NCBI GenBank assembly: GCA_023457495.1
Contig: JAEWLQ010000114.1
Coordinates: 1-19,670 of the forward strand
Length of the DNA: 19,670 nt
Reading direction: 5' to 3'
DNA from: Pseudomonadota bacterium
GTDB taxonomy: Bacteria > Pseudomonadota > Gammaproteobacteria > Steroidobacterales > Steroidobacteraceae
In this document: positions 14,721 to 19,670 of the stretch, one piece after another
How positions within the stretch are numbered: the first letter of the stretch is position 1
Layout of the letters: the number at the start of each line of letters is the position of its first letter
Made by a program: the position numbers and the translations under genes
Notes under the pieces: model-generated
What the model was told of the DNA's origin: nothing
Database searches by the model: none
The model's input: only the letters and a program-made list of their open reading frames with translations

Positions 14721-15428
14721 CTAGCTGACGGCGACGCCGAATAGTTTGCCGATGCCGGCCGTTACGGCGAGGGCGAGCGCACCCCAGAAGAGTACGCGCG
14801 CGGCGCCTTTCGACTTGCTCGCGCCGCCCGCATGCGCCGCTAGCGCGCCGGAACCGGCGAGCAGCAGCAGGGTCGCGGCGCCAACTACCGGGATCAACAT
14901 CGCGCGCGGCGTCAGCAAGACCACCAGCAGCGGCACGGCCGCACCGATCGTGAAGCTCAGGGCGGAGGACAGCGCGGCCTGGATGGGACGCGGCGCCGTT
15001 TGCTCCGTGATGCCGAGCTCGTCGCGCGCGTGTGCGCCGAGCGCGTCGTGCGCCGTCAGTTGTTCGGCCACCTGTTTGGCGAGATCGGACTTCAGTCCCC
15101 GCTTCACGTAGATGGATTGCAGCTCGCGCAGCTCCGCGCCCGGATCTTCGGCGAGCTCCTGCTTCTCTTTCTTCAGGTCCGCATCGGTGGCGTCGACCTG
15201 CGAATGCACCGAGACATATTCGCCCGCCGCCATGGACATCGCGCCGGCGACCAGGCCCGCGATGCCGCTGATCAGGATCGTCTGCTTGTCGGTACCGGCC
15301 GCGGCCACACCGACGATCAGGGCGCCGGTCGACACGATGCCGTCGTTCGCGCCCAGCACCGCGGCTCGTAACCATCCAACTCGATTGGTGCTGTGGAATT
15401 CGGCGTGACGTCGGCGCGCGCGTGGCAT
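14721..15428 (-). CDS. VIT1/CCC1-family transporter
   Basis: This is a membrane protein of 235 residues. Transmembrane helix 1 carries the family signature AAVLGANDGIVSTGALIVGV (22-41). Helix 2 includes AGAMSMAAGEYVSVHSQ (61-77) with the metal-site Met and Glu. A cytoplasmic charged region of about 75 residues (80-150) corresponds to the metal-binding helices. Three more membrane helices follow (about 150-172, 176-198, 212-232). The family moves Fe2+ or Mn2+ out of the cytosol, in plants and yeast into the vacuole; bacterial members probably export these metals. GGGGAG before the ATG supports the start. The aldo/keto reductase lies upstream on the same strand, 79 bp away. Confidence 0.9.
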   Translation of the reverse strand: MPRARRRHAEFHSTNRVGWLRAAVLGANDGIVSTGALIVGVAAAGTDKQTILISGIAGLVAGAMSMAAGEYVSVHSQVDATDADLKKEKQELAEDPGAELRELQSIYVKRGLKSDLAKQVAEQLTAHDALGAHARDELGITEQTAPRPIQAALSSALSFTIGAAVPLLVVLLTPRAMLIPVVGAATLLLLAGSGALAAHAGGASKSKGAARVLFWGALALAVTAGIGKLFGVAVS

Positions 15429-15507
15429 GTTCTATCTCCCCAGAAGTGGATCGCGGCGCCAGGCACCACGATGCAAGACTAACTCACGCGCGGGTAGCTC
15501 GCTGGGG

Positions 15508-16311
15508 TCAGAGGTATTCGAGTTTTTCGAGCGCGGAGTAGCGCTCGTTGAGGCCATCGAGCGCCGCCATCTCGCGGTCGTCGAGCTCGAAGTCGAAGAC
15601 GTCGATGTTTTCGCGCTGGTGGTCTTCGCGATAGGCCTTCGGGATGGGCGTCACGCCGTGCTGCAGGTCCCAGCGCAGGATTATCTGTGCAGGTGACTTG
15701 TCGTGATCGCGCGCGATGTCGTCGAGACGCTCGTCGCGCAGCCGTTTGCCGCGGGTCAACGGGCTATAGGCCTGGACCGCGACGCCATTGGCCTCGCAGA
15801 AGTTCAGCATGTCCAGGCTATGACCGAACGGGCTCCACTCGATCTGGTGCACGGCGGGCATCTCGCCCGATTCCTGTGCAAGGCTCTCTAACTGATCGAT
15901 GCGGTAACTGCACACGCCGATGTTGCGCGTGAAGCCTTCGTCCCGGGCGCGTATGAGTCCGCGCCATTCGGCCTCGCCGACGCCCTTGTCCGGTGCGCGA
16001 TGGATCAGCACGAGGTCCGCGTATTCGAGTCCCATCTCTTTGAGATTCGCGCGCGTGGCCTCGTAGGTGTCCGTGCCGGGCTCGACCTTCGTGACGACAA
16101 ACAACTCGTCGCGCGGAATCGAGCTCGCGCGGATCGCATGGCCGATACCGTTCTGCGTGTGATAGTCGCCGGACGTGTCGATCATGCGGTAGCCGAGATC
16201 GATGGCCCGCCCAACCGCATCACGGGTGTGCGAGGTGAGCATCCACGACCCGAGACCCAGCGCCGGCATCCTGTCGCCGGAGCGCAATCCGATCGCACCG
16301 GGCGCGGACAT
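15508..16311 (-). CDS. Aldo/keto reductase
   Basis: This is a cytoplasmic NAD(P)H-dependent carbonyl reductase of 267 residues with a TIM barrel, a little shorter than typical (about 270-280). The catalytic tetrad is complete: Asp45 and Tyr50 in MIDTSGDY, Lys75 in VVTK and His104 in LIHR. The first barrel strand reads MPALGLGSWML. The C-terminal cofactor region contains GVTPIPKAYREDHQREN, where the usual SER that contacts the phosphate of NADPH is replaced, so cofactor choice is uncertain. The substrate is unknown. Its ATG follows the stop of a 47-codon membrane ORF by four bases (TAGACACATG), suggesting translational coupling. Confidence 0.9.
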   Translation of the reverse strand: MSAPGAIGLRSGDRMPALGLGSWMLTSHTRDAVGRAIDLGYRMIDTSGDYHTQNGIGHAIRASSIPRDELFVVTKVEPGTDTYEATRANLKEMGLEYADLVLIHRAPDKGVGEAEWRGLIRARDEGFTRNIGVCSYRIDQLESLAQESGEMPAVHQIEWSPFGHSLDMLNFCEANGVAVQAYSPLTRGKRLRDERLDDIARDHDKSPAQIILRWDLQHGVTPIPKAYREDHQRENIDVFDFELDDREMAALDGLNERYSALEKLEYL

Positions 16312-16315
16312 GTGT

Positions 16316-16459
16316 CTAGAACGGCGCGCCGGGAGCGATATCGGAATCGAAACGGTCGTCGAGGACCGTCTGGACGAAGCCCCCGCGGCCGGCGTATCTG
16401 ACGATGAGCGTGGCCAGCACGGCGCCTAGTGCGATCTTGAAGAGTGAGCTGAGTTTCAT
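16316..16459 (-). CDS. Small single-pass membrane protein (47 residues)
   Basis: A short frame from ATG at 16459 encodes MKLSSLFKIALGAVLATLIV, then an RYAGRGGF turn and an acidic tail ending DSDIAPGAPF. The first 21 residues form one membrane helix with a positive N-terminus; a signal anchor is likely. GGTGG lies a few bases before the ATG. The stop is four bases before the aldo/keto reductase start, supporting a shared transcript. I recognise no family, and coding status rests on context and the hydrophobic pattern. Confidence 0.5.
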   Translation of the reverse strand: MKLSSLFKIALGAVLATLIVRYAGRGGFVQTVLDDRFDSDIAPGAPF

Positions 16460-16560
16460 GGGGCCACCGTACGCCCCGCCATGGGGCCCTTCCATTGGAT
16501 ACGGGCACGGAGCGCATGAGACGACGCCCACGGCGGGGCGGGAGATGTCCGACGTCCCAT

Positions 16561-16599
16561 CTACGAAGGTCTTCGTTGACTCTACGAAGTGCTTCGTAG
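16561..16599 (+). promoter_or_regulatory. Two BlaI-type operators with an embedded -35 element
   Basis: CTACGAAGTGCTTCGTAG (16582-16599) is a perfect 8+2+8 palindrome. A second copy with one mismatch, CTACGAAGGTCTTCGTTG, lies at 16561-16578. Their centres are 21 bp apart, two helical turns, so two repressor dimers could sit on the same face. TTGACT (16576-16581) between them fits a -35 box. The repressor gene starts 14 bases downstream, so autorepression is likely. Confidence 0.82.
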
Positions 16600-16612
16600 T
16601 AGCGTGTGCCCC

Positions 16613-17002
16613 ATGAAGCAGGAACCGCGAATCAACCCCACTCCGTCCGAGCTCGAGATCCTCCAGATCCTGTGGTCGCGCGGCCCCTCTACGGTGCGCG
16701 AGATCCACGAAGTCCTGTCGCAGGAAAAGGAAGTCGGCTACACCAGCGCGCTCAAGCTGCTGCAGATCATGACCACCAAGGGACTGGTGCAACGTTCGGA
16801 GGATCAGCGCGCGCACGTTTACACCGCCGCGCTCCCGGCGGAGAAGACCAAGCAGCAATTCGCGGCCGATGTCTTGCAGAGAGTGTTCCGCGGTTCCACC
16901 AGTCAGCTCATGCAGCATGCGCTCTCGGGCCGTCGCAGCTCGAAGAAGGAGATCGACGAGATCCGCCGCATGCTCGATGAATACGAGAGGAAACTTCCAT
17001 GA
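16613..17002 (+). CDS. BlaI/MecI/CopY-family transcriptional repressor
   Basis: This repressor has 129 residues, the normal family size. The winged helix (about 8-75) begins PTPSELEILQILWSRGPSTV and includes the recognition-helix region GYTSALKLLQIMTTKGLV (42-59). A helical dimerisation tail (76-129) follows. In BlaI/BlaR1 systems the repressor is inactivated by proteolysis once the membrane sensor is triggered. The adjoining M56 gene overlaps this one by four bases (ATGA), consistent with that pairing. I chose the ATG at 16613 over one at 16589, which lies inside the operator. It probably represses its own operon through the two dyads just upstream. Confidence 0.92.
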   Translation: MKQEPRINPTPSELEILQILWSRGPSTVREIHEVLSQEKEVGYTSALKLLQIMTTKGLVQRSEDQRAHVYTAALPAEKTKQQFAADVLQRVFRGSTSQLMQHALSGRRSSKKEIDEIRRMLDEYERKLP

Positions 17003-18741
17003 TCGACTCATCCGGATTCATGCAGACCCTCGCCTGGTCGCTGCTGCATTTCCTGTGGCAGGGCGCGGCGATCGCGGCACTGGCTGCCGCGGCGATGTAT
17101 GTGTTTCGCTCGCCCTCGGCGCGGTACCTGGTCGGGCTCGGGGCGTTGGTGCTGATGCTGGTGTCGTTCGCTGCAACGTTTGCGCTGTTGAGCGGAACGC
17201 CGGACGTGGCCGAACTACTGGTCGCGCGCGAAGCGCCTGCCGTTCTGCTCGGCTCTGTCTTCGAGGCCCCTGCTGGCGTCGCCGCTCCGCTTCTGGCGGG
17301 CGCGCCGGCGGGCAGCGAACTCGACGCGGCCTTTCTATGGGTCGCGCGGATCTGGCTGATCGGCGTGTGCGTGCTCGCGCTACGCGTCGCGTTCGGGTTG
17401 CTGCTCCTTGAACACCTGCGCCGGCGCAATCTCGTGTCGCTGCCCGCGGAGCTCGTAGCGAAGTTCCGTGCGCTGCAGGAGAAACTCGGCATCACGCGCG
17501 TCGTCCGGTATTGCGAGTGCCGCCAGGTCAATGCGCCGGCGGTGATCGGCTTCCTCCGTCCCATCGTGCTGCTGCCGATGCGTGCCTTGACTGGCTTGAG
17601 CGAAGCCCAGCTCGAAGCCGTCATTGCCCACGAACTCGGGCACATCAAGCGCTTCGACGTCGCCGTGAACTTTTTCCAGGTGATCGCCGAGACGCTGTTC
17701 TTCTTCCATCCGGCCGTGTGGTGGCTCAACAATCGCATCCGCGCGGATCGCGAGGACTGCTGCGATGACATCGCGGTGGCCGCGAGTGGTGAGTCCGTGG
17801 GTTATGCCCGCGCGCTCGCCACGATGACGGGCTGGCGCGATGCCCCCGCGTTCGCGATGGCCGTCACGGGCGGGCCGGTGGCGACACGCATCGCGCGGTT
17901 GTTAGGCGTGAGCACGGGCGAGAACGGCGGGCGTCATGCCGGAGTCTTCACCGCGTCGCTGGTGCTGATGGCGGCGTTGCTGGCCGGCGCCGTGTCGCTC
18001 GGCGTCGCGAAGCCGGCGCTGGCGGCGGCCGCGGATGCGCTGGTCGCGCAGGCCGATCCGCCGGTGCCGGTGAATCCATCCTCGCCGGTGAATCCACCCT
18101 CGCCTGTGAACCCGCCCGCGATAGTGACCGTTGCGCAGGCGGTTCCGGCCGCGAAGCCCGCGCAGAAGGCCAAGCCCGTGCCGGCTCCGCAGACAGCGGC
18201 GCCACGCGCATCGAGCGAACCGCGCGGCCCTTCCTACATCGACCAGTTGAAGAGCGTCGGCATCGAGAACCTCGACGTCGACAACCTGGTGGCGATGAAG
18301 ATCCACGACGTCACGCCTGACTACGTGCGCGGCATACGCGCGTCGGGCCTGAATCCCGATGTCGAGCAGCTCATCGCGATGAAGGTGCATGACGTGTCGC
18401 CCGAGTACGTGAAGGAAATGCGCGGACTCGGCTTCGAGGCGGATCTCGACGAGGTCGTCGCGATGAAGGTGCACGGCATCGACGCCGCGTACGTGAAGGG
18501 CATTCGCGCGCAGGGCGAAAATCCCGACGCCGATCAGATCATCGGCATGAAGGTGCACGACGTGACGCCGGAGTATCGGCGCATGCTCGAGTCCGCCGGC
18601 TTCAAGGCCGATCTCGAGGAAGTCATCCACGCCAAGGTCATGGACATCACGCCCGAGTTCATCGCGAAGGCGCGATCGCATGGATTCAAGGACCTGGACC
18701 TCGATCGGCTGATCCAGCTCAAGAACGCAGACGTCCTGTAA
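16999..18741 (+). CDS. BlaR1-like M56 membrane metallopeptidase with C-terminal 28-residue repeats
   Basis: This is an inner-membrane sensor protease of 580 residues. Membrane helices lie at about 12-34, 42-64, 111-138 and 315-337. The cytoplasmic zincin domain between the last two has HELGH (211-215) and the downstream Glu252 in RADREDCCDD, as in BlaR1/MecR1. Beyond the last helix, BlaR1 would carry a penicillin-binding sensor; that domain is absent. In its place a proline-rich linker (354-410, three VNP(S/P) units then Ala/Lys/Pro) leads to six tandem units of about 28 residues (412-580). Each unit has a first helix, Gly, a D-rich turn and LIAMKVHDVTPEY. The repeats should face the periplasm. 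I infer that the protease inactivates the BlaI-like repressor in response to something the repeats detect. Confidence 0.9.
   Translation: MIDSSGFMQTLAWSLLHFLWQGAAIAALAAAAMYVFRSPSARYLVGLGALVLMLVSFAATFALLSGTPDVAELLVAREAPAVLLGSVFEAPAGVAAPLLAGAPAGSELDAAFLWVARIWLIGVCVLALRVAFGLLLLEHLRRRNLVSLPAELVAKFRALQEKLGITRVVRYCECRQVNAPAVIGFLRPIVLLPMRALTGLSEAQLEAVIAHELGHIKRFDVAVNFFQVIAETLFFFHPAVWWLNNRIRADREDCCDDIAVAASGESVGYARALATMTGWRDAPAFAMAVTGGPVATRIARLLGVSTGENGGRHAGVFTASLVLMAALLAGAVSLGVAKPALAAAADALVAQADPPVPVNPSSPVNPPSPVNPPAIVTVAQAVPAAKPAQKAKPVPAPQTAAPRASSEPRGPSYIDQLKSVGIENLDVDNLVAMKIHDVTPDYVRGIRASGLNPDVEQLIAMKVHDVSPEYVKEMRGLGFEADLDEVVAMKVHGIDAAYVKGIRAQGENPDADQIIGMKVHDVTPEYRRMLESAGFKADLEEVIHAKVMDITPEFIAKARSHGFKDLDLDRLIQLKNADVL
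18232..18738 (+). repeat. Coding tandem repeats, six units of about 84 bp
   Basis: This stretch encodes the six periplasmic units of the M56 protein. Units begin near residues 412, 441, 469, 497, 525 and 553. The best-preserved core is L-(I/V)-A-M-K-(V/I)-H-(D/G)-V-(T/S)-P-(E/D)-Y. The last unit is degenerate (LIQLKNADVL). The DNA units differ at many third positions, so this is an old protein repeat rather than a recent slippage array. Confidence 0.9.
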
Positions 18742-18767
18742 TTCGCGGGGCGACCGCCCCGCAATTA
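18739..18767 (+). other. Hairpin between the M56 gene and the secreted repeat-protein gene
   Basis: A 7-bp stem (GCGGGGC, 18745-18751; GCCCCGC, 18756-18762) with a GACC loop is extended by TAATT/AATTA around a bulged C. It spans the M56 stop codon and ends against the GGAGA ribosome site of the next gene. It may tune expression of the downstream gene by attenuation, RNA processing or translation; there is no T tract. Confidence 0.45.
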
Positions 18768-18777
18768 GGAGATTCCC

Positions 18778-19629
18778 ATGAAAGCGAGATTCACGGCGCT
18801 CGCCGCCGGGCTGTTGTGCGCCTCCGTTTTGTCCCTCGCCCAGGCCGCGGAGCCCTTCAAGGGCAACTGGACGCTGTCGACGTCCGAGCAAGCCGGCATG
18901 GTGCACTTCGCGCTGAGCCACCGGATGAATGGCGGGCACTCTAACCACTCCACCGACTGGCCGGCTGGGGAGTTCCTCGGCCTCGATCTGGCCGCCACCG
19001 GCAAACGCGCCGTGACGTTCCACATCACGCGCGATGCGGGCCGGTTCGATTGCGAGGGTTATCTCAACAACGCCGAGGGCGCGGGGTTGTTCGTCTTCAC
19101 CGCGAACCCGCAGTATCCGAAGGACATGGAGGCAATTGGCTTTGGCGGTATCGACGCGGACAAGCAGTTCGCGATGGCGGTAACGGATGTGACCGTGGAT
19201 TTCGCACGGCAGATCAAGCGCGAGAACCTCATCGGGCTCGACACCGACAAGCTCATCGCATTCCGGATCTTCCGGGTGGACTCACAGTACATCCACGGTC
19301 TGCGCGCCGAGGGTTTGCCCGCGACCAGCGCCGATCGGCTCATAGCCTTCCGCGTCCATGGCGTGACGCCGGCCTTCGCCCGCGCGGTGCGCAACGCGGG
19401 TCTCGAGACCAGCGAGGATCAGCTCATCGCCTTCCGCGTGCACGGCGTGTCGCCCGAGTTCATCGACCAGGTGCGCGGTTTGGGCTTCGACAAGCCCAGC
19501 TCGAATCAGCTCGTGGCGATGCGCGTGCACGGCGTGACACCCGATTTCATCTCCCGCATGCAATCGCGCGGCATCAAGGATCTGACCGTCGACAAGATGA
19601 TCGACCTGCGAGTCCATGGAATCGACTGA
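18778..19629 (+). CDS. Secreted repeat protein sharing the 28-residue module of the M56 sensor
   Basis: This protein of 283 residues has a Sec signal peptide (1-23, cleavage after AQA). A beta-rich domain of about 85 residues (27-110) contains two cysteine-free strands, a His-rich GGHSNHSTDWP loop (52-62) and a RDAGRFDCEGYLNN segment. It is followed by six units of about 28 residues (113-283) of the pattern LIAFRVHGVTPEF, closely matching those in the M56 protein but with FR in place of MK. I know of no function. A TAGGAGA ribosome site six bases upstream and the 36-bp gap place it in the blaI/M56 operon. It is most simply a periplasmic or extracytoplasmic partner, ligand or competitor of the sensor; this is inferred. 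Confidence 0.85.
   Translation: MKARFTALAAGLLCASVLSLAQAAEPFKGNWTLSTSEQAGMVHFALSHRMNGGHSNHSTDWPAGEFLGLDLAATGKRAVTFHITRDAGRFDCEGYLNNAEGAGLFVFTANPQYPKDMEAIGFGGIDADKQFAMAVTDVTVDFARQIKRENLIGLDTDKLIAFRIFRVDSQYIHGLRAEGLPATSADRLIAFRVHGVTPAFARAVRNAGLETSEDQLIAFRVHGVSPEFIDQVRGLGFDKPSSNQLVAMRVHGVTPDFISRMQSRGIKDLTVDKMIDLRVHGID
19114..19626 (+). repeat. Coding tandem repeats in the secreted protein, six units
   Basis: Units begin near residues 113, 141, 170, 199, 227 and 256 and share the core L-I-A-F-R-V-H-G-V-(T/S)-P. The first two are most diverged (FAMAVTDVTV, LIAFRIFRVDS), and the third to fifth are nearly canonical. The number of units equals that in the M56 protein. Confidence 0.88.
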
Positions 19630-19648
19630 AGGCGGTGGTGCCGCGGTA

Positions 19649-19670
19649 GGTGCCGGGTGAGAAAAGACTG
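19649..19670 (+). repeat. Partial copy of the GGTGCCGGGTGAGAAA dispersed repeat
   Basis: The 16 bases GGTGCCGGGTGAGAAA match the outer end of the inverted repeat near 4732, and then the sequences diverge (AGACTG here, TCGCTG there) before the window ends. It starts 19 bases after the last stop codon, again in an intergenic position. Confidence 0.75.

Noticed and set aside
13765..15375. Long minus-strand open frame (536 codons) across cfa and the VIT gene
   Set aside because: It lies antisense to cfa and in another frame of the VIT gene, has an Arg/Ala-rich composition typical of GC-rich shadow frames, and shows no domain.
17902..19023. Minus-strand open frame of 373 codons opposite the M56 repeat region
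   Set aside because: Its periodicity only mirrors the coding repeats of the M56 gene; it has no ribosome site and no recognisable domain.
18232..19626. DNA satellite or CRISPR array
   Set aside because: The periodicity is in the protein sequence; DNA units differ at many third positions and the frame is maintained.

Overview
The window is about 19.7 kb of GC-rich, densely coded Gram-negative DNA. It contains Sec and Tat signal peptides, a Cfa-type cyclopropane synthase, a CPA2 antiporter, a LysE exporter and an ECF sigma/anti-sigma pair. Together with dispersed palindromic repeats of the AAATGGGGAC and GGTGCCGGGTGAGAAA types, this suggests a gammaproteobacterium, perhaps near Steroidobacteraceae or Xanthomonadales. 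That placement is inferred from gene content only. No rRNA, tRNA, CRISPR array, prophage or transposase gene is visible. No gene-free stretch exceeds about 250 bases.

Layout: positions 1-4716 are all on the minus strand. They hold a truncated class-C beta-lactamase-like protein that has lost its nucleophile, a secreted amidohydrolase, a zinc-ribbon metallopeptidase and a CPA2 cation:proton antiporter. A 34-bp inverted repeat with a third copy separates the antiporter from a plus-strand Tat-exported Gfo/Idh/MocA oxidoreductase. Next come a palindromic repeat pair, a LysE exporter, an internally deleted trpF remnant (minus), and a HAD phosphatase followed by a Tat-exported DUF1349 protein. A PAS histidine kinase follows, possibly behind a sigma-28-like promoter.

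Positions 10224-12629 form a cluster: an ECF sigma factor, an overlapping single-pass membrane protein that looks like its anti-sigma factor, and a cytoplasmic subtilisin-fold protein whose catalytic histidine is replaced by leucine. After this come a Cys-rich zinc protein (minus), a PRC-barrel protein, cfa, and convergent minus-strand genes for a VIT/CCC1 transporter, an aldo/keto reductase and a tiny membrane protein.

Positions 16561-19629 form the most striking unit. Two BlaI-type palindromic operators precede blaI-like and blaR1-like (M56) genes that overlap by 4 bp. The M56 protein has no penicillin-sensor domain. After a proline-rich linker it carries six tandem units of about 28 residues. 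The next gene encodes a secreted protein with a beta-rich N-terminal domain and six units of the same repeat. I infer a BlaI/M56 signalling system whose sensor and secreted partner share one repeat module, with a ligand that need not be a beta-lactam.
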